From: Candidatus Daviesbacteria bacterium
Lineage (GTDB): Bacteria; Patescibacteriota; Microgenomatia; Daviesbacterales; UBA10151
Direction of reading: 5' to 3'
Length of the DNA: 27,400 nucleotides
Assembly (NCBI GenBank): GCA_016186985.1
Contig: JACPKO010000086.1
Location: 1-27,400, forward strand
Shown here: piece by piece, positions 9,296 to 16,313 of the stretch
Layout: every line of letters begins with the position of its first letter
Numbering within the stretch: position 1 is the first letter of the stretch
Notes under the pieces: generated by a model
The model's input: the letters and a program-made list of their open reading frames with translations, nothing else
What the model was told of the DNA's origin: nothing
Databases searched by the model: none
Made by a program: the position numbers and the translations under genes

Positions 9296-9366
9296 TGGAC
9301 CCGAGGGGAATCGAACCCCTGTTACCTGACTGCCAGCCAGGAGTTTTACCATTAGACTACGGGCCC
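9296..9366 (-). tRNA. tRNA-Ala (anticodon GGC)
   Basis: Read on the minus strand, the acceptor arms GGGCCCG and CGGGTCC pair over 7 bp, including the G3-U70 wobble that is the classical alanine identity element, with A73 as discriminator. The anticodon stem CCTGG/TCAGG encloses the loop CTGGCAG, anticodon GGC. The T arm AGGGG-TTCGATT-CCCCT is canonical. The D stem has one C-A mismatch. CCA is not encoded. It lies between converging protein genes. Confidence 0.93.
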
Positions 9367-9455
9367 AGTAATTTAATTTTCAAGTACCAATTTTCAGTTT
9401 TCAATGAATTTTCAATGATTTAATGTAGCATTGATTGTAAATTGAAAATTGAAAA

Positions 9456-10397
9456 TTAATTTGCATTATAGTATTCATAAACTATCTTTGATATTTCCGC
9501 CAAATTCTCCACCCCTTCATCCTCCCCTTTTAGATTTTTACTCATCAGTACAATAACATACGGGTTGCCTTCCAAAAATACAATGCCTGCATCATTACGG
9601 ACCCGCGATAATTCCCCGGTTTTATGGGCGATTTTTACTCCTTCCGGAAGCCTGGCAGGAATTCTGTTATTCAGTTTAGATTTGGTTAACATATCCAGGA
9701 TTTGCTCTGAAGATTCAAGCGAAACGATTTCCCCGTTGTATAGTTTTTCCAGAAAGAGCCCGACATCTTTTGAGGAAGTTGTAATAGGGTTTTGAATGGA
9801 AGTTTTTCCCTGCCCGGTTTCATCTGCAATATCTTGAATACTTTCCCAGCCAATTTTTTCGGCAAGCATCAATGCGGCAAAATTATCAGAAACCGAGGCA
9901 ATCCTATCTAAAGATTCACCTACTGTATAAGCAATTACCTCCTCATCCGAAAAACTTTCATAACCAAAATCGACATCTCCATAAACTGCCTTTAGATGAC
10001 TCATTTTGGCAGAAATTTCGCTGTCTTGTGTTAGTTTGCCCTCATAAACCGCCTGGTAGCTTGCTGCCATTAAAAAAAGTTTATATAGTGAGGCAGCTTC
10101 AAAGGTTTCTTCGCACCGGATACAAACATTCCGTTTCCCTTCAGGCTTTAAATCTTTTACATATACTGAATATTCACCCTCTTTCTCTTCGAGGTAAGAT
10201 CCCACCCGGGACTGCAGTTTATTGTCAGTGGTCATTTCCGGCTGGCTTGCCAAAATTTTTCTGAAACTATACTCGGCTTCTTTAAATTCAATCCCGATTG
10301 AATCGGGATTGATTTTAGCAACCTGGAAACCGATAAAAATAGAAATTACTACAGTCAGGATCAACTTAAATAGGAAAGAACTTAAGAATCGGGACAT
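9456..10397 (-). CDS. Serine beta-lactamase-like / penicillin-recognising protein, membrane anchored
   Basis: 313 residues. An N-terminal membrane anchor (about residues 5-28) is followed by a class A beta-lactamase fold: SLYK at 103-106 (nucleophile serine and lysine), SDN at 170-172 and KTG at 259-261. The Glu-x-x-Leu-Asn motif that supplies the deacylating glutamate of true class A enzymes is not evident between SDN and KTG. The protein may therefore be a peptidoglycan-active or penicillin-binding relative rather than an antibiotic-destroying enzyme. Cysteines at 92 and 95 form a CIRC motif. It lies downstream of the M23 peptidase on the same strand, 127 bases away with hairpins between. 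The codons for residues near 29-37 contain a near-perfect palindrome (10288-10312). Confidence 0.82.
   Translation of the reverse strand: MSRFLSSFLFKLILTVVISIFIGFQVAKINPDSIGIEFKEAEYSFRKILASQPEMTTDNKLQSRVGSYLEEKEGEYSVYVKDLKPEGKRNVCIRCEETFEAASLYKLFLMAASYQAVYEGKLTQDSEISAKMSHLKAVYGDVDFGYESFSDEEVIAYTVGESLDRIASVSDNFAALMLAEKIGWESIQDIADETGQGKTSIQNPITTSSKDVGLFLEKLYNGEIVSLESSEQILDMLTKSKLNNRIPARLPEGVKIAHKTGELSRVRNDAGIVFLEGNPYVIVLMSKNLKGEDEGVENLAEISKIVYEYYNAN
10288..10312. repeat. Perfect palindrome inside a coding region
   Basis: Two 12-base arms, tcaatcccgatt and its reverse complement, flank a single central base at 10300. The core cccgatt/aatcggg resembles the hairpin at 6989-7005. Confidence 0.7.
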
Positions 10398-10450
10398 CTA
10401 GATAGTTTAACAAAGTCAAATGTCAAAACTCAAAAGTCAAAATTTTTGAA

Positions 10451-10488
10451 GTTTTGCGTAGCAAAACTATAATCTTTGCGTAGCAAAG
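10451..10488. repeat. Two GNA-triloop mini-hairpins
   Basis: gttttgc-gta-gcaaaac (10451-10467) and ctttgc-gta-gcaaag (10474-10488) lie between two minus-strand genes. They could slow or end transcription of the M23 gene, but no good U-run follows. Confidence 0.6.
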
Positions 10489-10524
10489 TACAATACTTTT
10501 GCATTTTGCACTTTGAATTTTGAA

Positions 10525-11640
10525 TTACTTTAGTATTGCCAGTGGGTTTACAGCAATCCCTTTGTACCGTATCTCAAAATGCAGGTGTGTTCCGGTTGAC
10601 CTGCCTGTTGAACCCATCTGCCCGACTGACTGGCCCCGGGAAATGCTTTGTCCGGCTGAGACATAGATATTGGACAAATGGGCGTACAGGGTCTGGTAGC
10701 CATTACCGTGATCGACAACCACCCTGTTGCCGTATCCGTAATTATCCGGCCAGCCTGCAACCACCACAGTCCCTCCATCGGCGGCGTATATCGCAGGTGC
10801 GGCCCTGTTTGCAAGATCAATCCCGGGATGATACCAGGCAAAATACTGGGACATCTGTCCGTTAACCGGCCACATAAAATTACCCCCTCCGGGTGCCTGG
10901 AATGTTGACTGCGGCCCCTTTGCAAAAAAGGTCTTTGGCTTGGGCCGGGGAGTTACTCTCGCTTCCGGTGGAACACCGTCAGGAACAATTAATACTTGTC
11001 CAATCTGAAGCTTAAAATCATCAGGCACGTCATTAAATGGAAAGTCTAAAATCCCCTGCGATCCGGTATCATAAATTTTAGCTACCGATTCCAGGGTGTC
11101 ACCTGACTTAACAATATGTGCAACGCCTGAGACTGGCAAAATTTTCAGTTTTTCTCCGGGCTTAATTGTGTCAACCGAATCCATCTTATTTGCCCATTTA
11201 ATTGTCTCCTGCGAAATCCCGAATTTAGAAGCAATCGAAGAAAGAGTATCGCCCTGCGCAACTTCATATTCGATAATTTCTGACCTTGGCTTCTCGGAGA
11301 TTGAGGTTTTAAAATCAACAAGAGACTTCAGGCTAAGCCCCGAAGCATTAGGATCAAAAGTCTCGATAATCGTCGGATCAGGCTCGCCGACTCCCGGAAA
11401 TGATTTAACCATAATCGCGTCTGATCCAAAGATTCCCGAGGAAACCAAACCAATTATCACAAGTCCAAGCATCGATGCATGAAAAAAATATTTCTGCATC
11501 CTGCCCCGCCTGTGCATTAAGACCGCTACTGCGGTATTTTTGAATGTTTCAAGAGCCAGTGCAACCCTGGCGGTCTTCTTTGCCTGGTAAACCAGTAAGA
11601 ATTTAAACAGGGATTTAAGGTCGGAGAGGAGAGACGGCAT
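10525..11640 (-). CDS. LysM / M23 family metallopeptidase
   Basis: 371 residues. A cytoplasmic basic stretch precedes one membrane segment near residues 50-70. Two LysM peptidoglycan-binding domains follow (EYEVAQGDTLSSIASKFGIS at about 123-170 and VAHIVKSGDTLESVAKIY at about 173-220). The C-terminal peptidase domain has the zinc-binding features of M23/LytM: HPGIDLA for the first His and Asp, and HLHFE near the end. All ligands appear present, so it is probably an active endopeptidase cutting peptidoglycan cross-bridges during growth or division. Rho lies upstream on the same strand across an inverted-repeat hairpin. Confidence 0.93.
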   Translation of the reverse strand: MPSLLSDLKSLFKFLLVYQAKKTARVALALETFKNTAVAVLMHRRGRMQKYFFHASMLGLVIIGLVSSGIFGSDAIMVKSFPGVGEPDPTIIETFDPNASGLSLKSLVDFKTSISEKPRSEIIEYEVAQGDTLSSIASKFGISQETIKWANKMDSVDTIKPGEKLKILPVSGVAHIVKSGDTLESVAKIYDTGSQGILDFPFNDVPDDFKLQIGQVLIVPDGVPPEARVTPRPKPKTFFAKGPQSTFQAPGGGNFMWPVNGQMSQYFAWYHPGIDLANRAAPAIYAADGGTVVVAGWPDNYGYGNRVVVDHGNGYQTLYAHLSNIYVSAGQSISRGQSVGQMGSTGRSTGTHLHFEIRYKGIAVNPLAILK

Positions 11641-11681
11641 TTAAGAGTACATTTTAGCAGAAGCAGTCAAGGAAATTTTTC

Positions 11682-11717
11682 AAGTCTCTTAAGCAACGTA
11701 GGTGACTTAAGAGACTT
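11682..11717 (-). terminator. Hairpin at the end of rho
   Basis: aagtctcttaag and cttaagagactt form a perfect 12-bp stem with a 12-base loop, overlapping the rho stop codon. On the minus strand it is followed by GAAAAATTTCC, a weak U-run, so termination efficiency is uncertain. Confidence 0.55.
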
Positions 11718-13245
11718 ATTTAAAGTCTTTTAGTGAAGTTAAAAATTCAGTATTGTCATCCGTTTTAGCAAGCTGGCTCAGGAACAAATCAGTCTGTTCC
11801 GATTCATTCAAAAGCCGGAGCATCCTGTGCATCACCACCATCTTGTCATAAATTTCTTTAGTAAACATCAGCTGTTCCTGCCTGGTTCCTGATGCCGATA
11901 CATCAATCGCCGGGAAGATCCTTCTTTCCGAAAGTCTTCTGTCAAGGTGGAGTTCCATGTTGCCCGTACCTTTAAACTCTTCATAAATTAGATCATCCAT
12001 CCTTGAGCCTGTATCGACCAAAGCTGTACCTATTATCGTCAGCGAACCGCCTTCTTCGCAATTTCTTGCGGCTCCGAAAAATTTCTTAGGCGGATATAGC
12101 GCAACCGGATCAAATCCTCCGGAGAGAGTCCTTCCTGAAGGAGGGACGGATAAATTGTAAGCACGTCCGAGCCTGGTGATTGAATCGAGCAAAATTATGA
12201 CATCTTTGCCTTCTTCCACAAGCCTTTTAGCCCGCTCCAGCGCAACTTCAGCAGCCCTGGTTTGGTTTTCAGCCGGTTCATCAAAATTTGAGGCAATAAC
12301 ATCGCCTTTGATTGAACGGGATAAATCTGTTACCTCTTCAGGCCGCTCTCCCACCAAAACCGCCATCAAAACTGCTTCAGGGTGATTTTTGGAAATACCG
12401 GCTGCCAAATCTTTAAGGATAGAGGTTTTACCGGCTTTTGGAGGCGAAACAATCATTCCCCTTTGGCCAAACCCGATCGGTGCAATTAAATCAATTACCC
12501 GCTGGGATAATGGGAGTTTACCGGTTTCAAGCTTAAGATGCCTGTTAGGATAAATTGCTGTTAAGTCTTCAAATTTTACCCTTTTAGATTTCCCAGGCCT
12601 TCCGGAAGCTGTGTTTTCGGAAACAAAACTCTCAGCTTCTTTGCCGTTGACTTTGCTCACCTGAAGCAACCCGAAATAGCGTTCGTTTTCCTTTGGCTGG
12701 CGTGCGCCTCCTTCAACAAAATCCCCGGCCCGCAAATTAAACCTTCGGATTTGGCTGGCAGAAATATATACATCCATATCAGAAGGTATATATTTCGGCC
12801 GCAAAAACCCATGTCCTTCCGGCATTATATCCAAATAGCCTGACACGTCTTCTGTCGGGACATCGCGCATTGATTCTGCTCCGGGCCTGCGGTAACCTCC
12901 GCGGTAATCCCCATTACCATAACCGTTATCTTCGTAGCGCGGGCGGTAGGAACGGTTTTCAGAATACGTAGCGGAACTAGCGTCTTCACGCTCGGAAGAC
13001 TCCGCAGGTCGGTTTACAGGAGCTTCAGAAGATTCAGAATTTTCGGACCCCTGACTCTCTGACTCTCTGACTCTCTGACTCTCTGACTCTCTGACTCTCT
13101 GACTCTCTGACTCTCTGACTCTCTGACTCTCTGACTCTCTGACTCTCTGACTCTCTGAGTTTTCAGCACCGCCAACTATCTCCTCAACTTCAGGAGTATC
13201 AGATTTAGAAATGGGTTTTGGTTTAAAAGAACGGGTATTGGCCAT
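11716..13245 (-). CDS. rho: Transcription termination factor Rho
   Basis: 509 residues from the chosen ATG (MANTRSFKPKP); an in-frame ATG 60 bases upstream gives an unlikely Phe-rich extension encoded by filler sequence. Residues 31-65 are a tandem repeat of ESQRVRES, then a Ser/Glu and Arg/Gly/Tyr-rich region to about 125. The RNA-binding cold-shock-like domain covers about 135-210 (GYLDIMPEGHGFLRP). The hexameric ATPase follows: Walker A PPKAGKTS at 268-275, Walker B LLDSITR at 352-358, and the Q/R-loop regions. Rho translocates on RNA and ends transcription. The low-complexity insert is long compared with the about 420-residue E. coli protein and is encoded by 13 perfect copies of an 8-bp repeat. 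The start context has no clear Shine-Dalgarno sequence. Confidence 0.96.
   Translation of the reverse strand: MANTRSFKPKPISKSDTPEVEEIVGGAENSESQRVRESESQRVRESESQRVRESESQRVRESESQGSENSESSEAPVNRPAESSEREDASSATYSENRSYRPRYEDNGYGNGDYRGGYRRPGAESMRDVPTEDVSGYLDIMPEGHGFLRPKYIPSDMDVYISASQIRRFNLRAGDFVEGGARQPKENERYFGLLQVSKVNGKEAESFVSENTASGRPGKSKRVKFEDLTAIYPNRHLKLETGKLPLSQRVIDLIAPIGFGQRGMIVSPPKAGKTSILKDLAAGISKNHPEAVLMAVLVGERPEEVTDLSRSIKGDVIASNFDEPAENQTRAAEVALERAKRLVEEGKDVIILLDSITRLGRAYNLSVPPSGRTLSGGFDPVALYPPKKFFGAARNCEEGGSLTIIGTALVDTGSRMDDLIYEEFKGTGNMELHLDRRLSERRIFPAIDVSASGTRQEQLMFTKEIYDKMVVMHRMLRLLNESEQTDLFLSQLAKTDDNTEFLTSLKDFK
13053..13156. repeat. 8-bp microsatellite, 13 perfect copies, inside rho
   Basis: Thirteen uninterrupted copies of gactctct (plus strand) occupy 104 bases. 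Three units equal 24 bases, encoding the octapeptide ESQRVRES; gain or loss of a unit count not divisible by three would shift the rho frame. Confidence 0.97.
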
Positions 13246-13290
13246 AAAATTAAGTGCAAAGTGAGAAGTGAAAAGTGAAAAGTTGTTGTA

Positions 13291-13447
13291 GTTTTCTATC
13301 AGCAAAGCAAAAGAGCACCACGGATTTATCCGTGGGTGAATTGCTTTCCGCGAGGAATTGAAAATTCCGAGCGTCAGCTGAACAGCTTTGCTGTGAAGCT
13401 GTACTGAGAAGATACCACGGCTTTAGCCGTGGAGCTTCATAGAAAAC
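13291..13447 (+). mobile_element. Short palindromic element with IS200/IS605-like right end (MITE-like)
   Basis: Bounded by a 9-bp inverted repeat, gttttctat (13291-13299) and atagaaaac (13439-13447). Inside are three hairpins: ccacggat-tt-atccgtgg (13318-13335), acagctt/aagctgt (13382-13402) and ccacggc-ttta-gccgtgg (13415-13432). The last is framed by gaagata and gagcttcat, like the right-end hairpin of IS200/IS605 elements. A diverged copy in the opposite orientation lies at 18581-18720. No transposase gene is present. Confidence 0.55.
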
Positions 13448-13540
13448 TTTGAATTTTGAATTGTAATTTTGCATTTTGGTTTTTATCTATAAGATTTGTA
13501 TTACAAACACTTTGAATTTTGAATTTTGAAAAGGCTTAGG

Positions 13541-13561
13541 AAAAACTTAAGAAGTCTTAAG
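13541..13561 (-). terminator. Intrinsic terminator of the LPxTG protein gene
   Basis: On the minus strand, CTTAAG-ACTT-CTTAAG is followed directly by TTTTT. It lies about 35 bases after the stop codon of the minus-strand gene ending at 13595. Confidence 0.55.
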
Positions 13562-13594
13562 GCATTTCAATTGAACCATAACTCCAAGGTTGTG

Positions 13595-14461
13595 TCAAGA
13601 GTTGAGCTGTCTCTCCATCCAGATTGAGTTTGCACTGGTTTCTTCTGATTTTTTACCGAACTTTTTAAATCCTGCGCCGGCGGGTAATAATGAAGCCAGT
13701 GCCCAACCTGCAAGAGGCAAACCGGTTTTTGGCAGCTCTTTAATATCCCCTTTAGTTTGCATTACAACTTGAGGTGCAGCTTGAACAATTTTTACCTCCC
13801 TGACAACTTCTTGAGAGGGATTATTTACTGTTACATTAACCGAAGCGTTGCTGGTTGAATTACTTGTAGCAACGGCTGTTCCTCCGGTAGCATTTACAGT
13901 CTGGGTAACATTTTGAGTCTGGTTATTATTCTGGGTTTGATTCTGGTTCTGTTCCTGGTTTTGCGCAACACAAACCACAACCGAGTTTACAATTTTACCG
14001 ATTTTACCAACAGGACACTGGATCGAGGCCGGAGGTGTTGGTGTAGGAGTTGGTGTGGGAGTAGGAGTCGGGGTTGGAGTGGGTGTGGGTGTAGGTGTAG
14101 GAGTAGGTGTGGGTGTAGGAGTGCTGCATACAGTTTTAAATACAGCTTTTCCGTTTTTCTTAACCTTTTTAACTACTTTAGTTGCTATTGTTCCTGCTGG
14201 ACATTCTTTATCTTCATCTCCATCTTCCTCAGGAGGATTCTCATGAGACTCTTCTTTATTACAATCACCACATCCTCCAGGATTATTTGAGCTGTCATTA
14301 CTATCACTGCCATCAGTATCTGCAACTGCTACCTCTGGTCCTCGAGAAAAAAGTGTATGGTTTGCAATTCCTCTTATAGATAATGTTGTAAACATCAAAA
14401 TAGCTACAATAAACAATGCAAACCTAGAATATTTAGTTGTGCTGTTTATAAATCTTTTCAT
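13595..14461 (-). CDS. Surface protein with Thr-Pro stalk and LPxTG sorting signal
   Basis: 288 residues from the ATG at 14461; a TTG four codons upstream overlaps the preceding stop and is less likely. A signal peptide (basic MKRF, hydrophobic core to about residue 35) is followed by an acidic Asp/Asn/Ser-rich part with CGDC, a stalk of about 15 Thr-Pro repeats (plus strand about 14031-14122), a Gln/Asn-rich repeat region (QEQNQNQTQNN) and a beta-like stretch. Near the C-terminus LPKTG (13721-13735) precedes a hydrophobic segment and KKFGKK, the order of a sortase-anchored wall protein. About 12 residues follow the basic charge, longer than usual. The upstream Tat-type gene ends 2 bases before this ATG, so the two are probably cotranscribed. 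The ligand is unknown; no sortase gene is in the window. Confidence 0.85.
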   Translation of the reverse strand: MKRFINSTTKYSRFALFIVAILMFTTLSIRGIANHTLFSRGPEVAVADTDGSDSNDSSNNPGGCGDCNKEESHENPPEEDGDEDKECPAGTIATKVVKKVKKNGKAVFKTVCSTPTPTPTPTPTPTPTPTPTPTPTPTPTPTPPASIQCPVGKIGKIVNSVVVCVAQNQEQNQNQTQNNNQTQNVTQTVNATGGTAVATSNSTSNASVNVTVNNPSQEVVREVKIVQAAPQVVMQTKGDIKELPKTGLPLAGWALASLLPAGAGFKKFGKKSEETSANSIWMERQLNS

Positions 14462-14463
14462 TT

Positions 14464-15417
14464 TTATTTCCAAGGTGCTCCCTTTTGTGCAAAATCTTCA
14501 ATGTTAGCTCTTACAATAGCAACTCCACTTTCTTCAGGCTTAACGATATCTGTAGGTTTACCATTTAAAGAACGGGTGTATTCAGCTTCCCCTGTGTTAT
14601 TTAATATTCTCTTCAATGGAACTCCATAGCATCTTGGACAAGTAGGAGCTTCATGTAACCATGTCTGCGGACTTCCATCAGGATGAGTTTTAATCCCACC
14701 GCTTGGTTTTTCAACTGAATGTACAATTACTATTGAAGGCAAATTTGGCTTTCGTATTCCATCAACTTTATCCATGCCTGGCCTCAAAAGATCTCCTACA
14801 CCTTGAGTTATATACCTAACTGTTGGCAAATCATCCCGGCTGGTATAGATTGCGTTTCTACCAACTCGTGAACCATAAGGCAATTCTCTTCCATAACTAT
14901 CTATCGCTCTAGCCCAACTATGGCTGCCAGGCAGGGTACGAACTCGAACTTCAAAAGCTGGATCTAAAAAATTCACTCTATCTAAAGGAGTTGCAGTTTC
15001 TGGGTCTAAACTCCATGGATCAATAGCCCGATCGTAACCTCTTAAAATACCAGTTCGATTAGATAAAGCAGCAATAGCTTGCTCCGGGCTGGTGTAGTCT
15101 GGAGTCTTAGTTAGAACATACTGGGTTTGGATATCAACTTCACGGGGCTGCTCTTCGCATGGTAAACCTGGTTCTGTCCCGTCTTTACAATCTGAATTAT
15201 TCTGGTCAGGGATACATATATTTACAGCAGGAGCTGCTTGGGCTGTAGAAGATTCTTGGGTAGTTACTCCTCCAACACCAGCAGTAACTAATGTTATAAC
15301 CTGTGCCGCTTTTTCTAAACCTTGAGCAACTGGCCTAGCAGCCTGTGTGCCTCCAACTCTGGCCAGTAATGCCATAAATGCTCTTCTTGTTATTGGTTCT
15401 CTGTTTGGGTTTCTCAT
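14464..15417 (-). CDS. Secreted protein with Tat-type signal, unknown function
   Basis: 317 residues. ITRRAFMALLARVGG at residues 9-23 resembles a twin-arginine signal, followed by a weakly hydrophobic stretch and a likely cleavage site near STAQAAP (about residue 60). The mature part is mostly beta- and loop-like. It has cysteines in an early acidic region (ICIPDQNNSDC, LPCEEQ) and a CPRC pair near residue 245 that could bind metal or form a disulfide. No family is recognised; SxHS and HxD-type residues are present but no complete catalytic motif. A strong promoter lies 61-90 bases upstream, and the LPxTG gene follows immediately. The pair may form an exported complex. Confidence 0.8.
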   Translation of the reverse strand: MRNPNREPITRRAFMALLARVGGTQAARPVAQGLEKAAQVITLVTAGVGGVTTQESSTAQAAPAVNICIPDQNNSDCKDGTEPGLPCEEQPREVDIQTQYVLTKTPDYTSPEQAIAALSNRTGILRGYDRAIDPWSLDPETATPLDRVNFLDPAFEVRVRTLPGSHSWARAIDSYGRELPYGSRVGRNAIYTSRDDLPTVRYITQGVGDLLRPGMDKVDGIRKPNLPSIVIVHSVEKPSGGIKTHPDGSPQTWLHEAPTCPRCYGVPLKRILNNTGEAEYTRSLNGKPTDIVKPEESGVAIVRANIEDFAQKGAPWK

Positions 15418-15477
15418 TTATTTTATCTAACTTGGGAAATTTCAGTGCCAAATTAGATTTTATATTTTAGATTTGGG

Positions 15478-15507
15478 ATTATACTATGGGTAAATATTAA
15501 ATGTCAA
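15478..15507 (-). promoter_or_regulatory. Strong sigma-70 promoter for the Tat/LPxTG operon
   Basis: On the minus strand, TTGACA (15507-15502), 18 bases, TATAAT (15483-15478): both hexamers are perfect consensus. The leader before the ATG at 15417 is about 54 bases, unlike the leaderless promoters on the plus strand. Confidence 0.75.
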
Positions 15508-15607
15508 TACTCTGCTCAAGTTAGAGAAACATACATATTATATGGGTTATACTTGCGCGATTAATAATTTTAATATCTTTGCTACAGGATATCTAATGAG
15601 TAACTTT

Positions 15608-15660
15608 TGTGGATAAGTCGCCGGGTATGTGGATTAGTATATTTAGTATATTTAGTATAT
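15608..15660. other. DnaA-box-like sites next to AT-rich iterons; candidate replication origin
   Basis: TGTGGATAA at 15608-15616 is the exact complement of the DnaA box TTATCCACA. TGTGGATTA at 15628-15636, one mismatch, starts 20 bases later, about two helical turns. Three perfect 9-bp repeats ttagtatat follow at 15634-15660, resembling an unwinding element with TAG trinucleotides. A second exact box is at 16632-16640. No dnaA gene is visible. Confidence 0.35.
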
Positions 15661-15675
15661 ATAGTTTCAATCAAT

Positions 15676-15715
15676 AGTTTAATCATTTTGAACGATCGTC
15701 AATTTATATTAAACT
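15676..15715. promoter_or_regulatory. 40-bp dyad with acgatcgt core (copy 1)
   Basis: agtttaat (15676-15683) and attaaact (15708-15715) are perfect inverted arms, centred exactly on the palindrome acgatcgt (15692-15699). The same geometry recurs at 18398-18437. Probably a binding site for a dimeric or higher-order DNA-binding protein. Confidence 0.6.
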
Positions 15716-15767
15716 AAACAGTATTGAACACTCGGGATAAAGGTGTGGGTACGTATCCGATGCTGTA

Positions 15768-16079
15768 AAAAGGTAATCATCAATACTGGTAACTAAGCGA
15801 AGCTTGCAAAGTCATAAATCCCTGCCCTGCTCCAGTGAAACCGGAGGGCGTGTTGATTACCTTTTGCGAAGCAAATGGCAAGCTTTGCTTAGTCCCCTAC
15901 AAAAAAGTTGTAACCCAGACTGGGAACTAATCCCTAACCGCAAGAATTTTGTGAGTAATACTGTGGACTGGGAACTAATCCCTGCCCTAGATTAGTCCCC
16001 AGCTCAAAATATTACCCCGCCGACAAAAATTCTTAGATTACCTTTTGCGAAGCAAATAGGCAAGCTTTGCTTAGTCCCC
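15768..16079. repeat. Structured repeat island
   Basis: A 43-44-base unit beginning gattaccttttgcgaagc and ending agtcccc occurs at 15855-15897 and 16036-16079. Its first and last parts recur inverted at 15768-15778 (aaaaggtaatc) and 15793-15808, giving a foldback. gactgggaactaatccct occurs at about 15918 and 15966, the second forming a hairpin with gattagtcccc (15990-16000). Three GCGAAGC mini-hairpins are included. Confidence 0.7.
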
Positions 16080-16175
16080 ACTCCAAATTACAACCTTAAA
16101 AACTTTACATCACTTTTTTACTCAATCTTTTTAGGCCAAATATAAATCACTCTTCTTTAGCTTTGAAATGACCCC

Positions 16176-16307
16176 TTGACAACTTTTCTAGAATATGAAA
16201 TTCTAGAATGATGATGATAACTTCTAACTGCTCTTGAAGTTATCATTGTAATAATTAAAAAGGGCATTGCTATTCGAGTCCGTCTGCGGTAGTAATGCTC
16301 TTTTTTT
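16176..16307 (+). ncRNA. Possible small RNA with its own terminator
   Basis: TTGACA at 16176-16181 is followed by two copies of the palindrome ttctagaa (16186-16193, 16201-16208), a perfect 11-bp hairpin (16214-16224 with 16236-16246) and a second hairpin (16261-16272 with 16290-16301, all 12 positions paired counting two G-U) running into seven T. No convincing -10 hexamer at ideal spacing is seen, so the transcript is hypothetical. Confidence 0.3.
16261..16307. terminator. Terminator hairpin, possibly bidirectional
   Basis: agggcattgcta pairs with tagtaatgctct and is followed by T7 on the plus strand. On the minus strand the same stem is followed by CTTTTTAAT, so it can also serve the convergent 43-codon ORF. 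Confidence 0.7.
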
Positions 16308-16313
16308 GTGACT

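Larger units (their letters stand above)
13246..13594. other. rho upstream region: filler repeats and an IS200/IS605-like end
   Basis: 349 bases without a credible gene. It holds short filler words (aaaagtgaaaagt; repeated tttgaattttgaa at 13448-13465 and 13510-13530), the palindromic element at 13291-13447 and a terminator at 13541-13561. ORFs here are translations of the repeats. I see no confident rho promoter. Confidence 0.6.

Noticed and set aside
9565..10264. Plus-strand ORFs opposite the beta-lactamase-like gene
   Set aside because: They are antisense shadows of a gene with intact catalytic motifs.
13053..13156. Regular repeat that could suggest a CRISPR array
   Set aside because: It is a contiguous 8-bp microsatellite within the rho frame, with no spacers.
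13250..13474. 74-codon minus-strand ORF upstream of rho
   Set aside because: It translates the hairpin element and filler repeats; the peptide has no protein-like character.
14055..14290. Gly-Val or Cys-Arg repeat proteins on the plus strand
   Set aside because: They are antisense translations of the Thr-Pro stalk coding repeat.
14464..15417. Sortase for the neighbouring LPxTG protein
   Set aside because: The protein has His and Cys residues but no TLxTC motif or downstream Arg in sortase order.
15676..15715. XerCD dif site
   Set aside because: The 40-bp dyad does not match the 28-bp dif pattern and occurs more than once.
15804..15995. 63-codon plus-strand ORF
   Set aside because: It is a translation of the repeat island, with duplicated WELIP peptides from duplicated DNA, no promoter and no start context.
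16270..16290. tRNA-like TTCGAGTCC in the loop of the terminator hairpin
   Set aside because: No acceptor, D or anticodon arms can be built around it.
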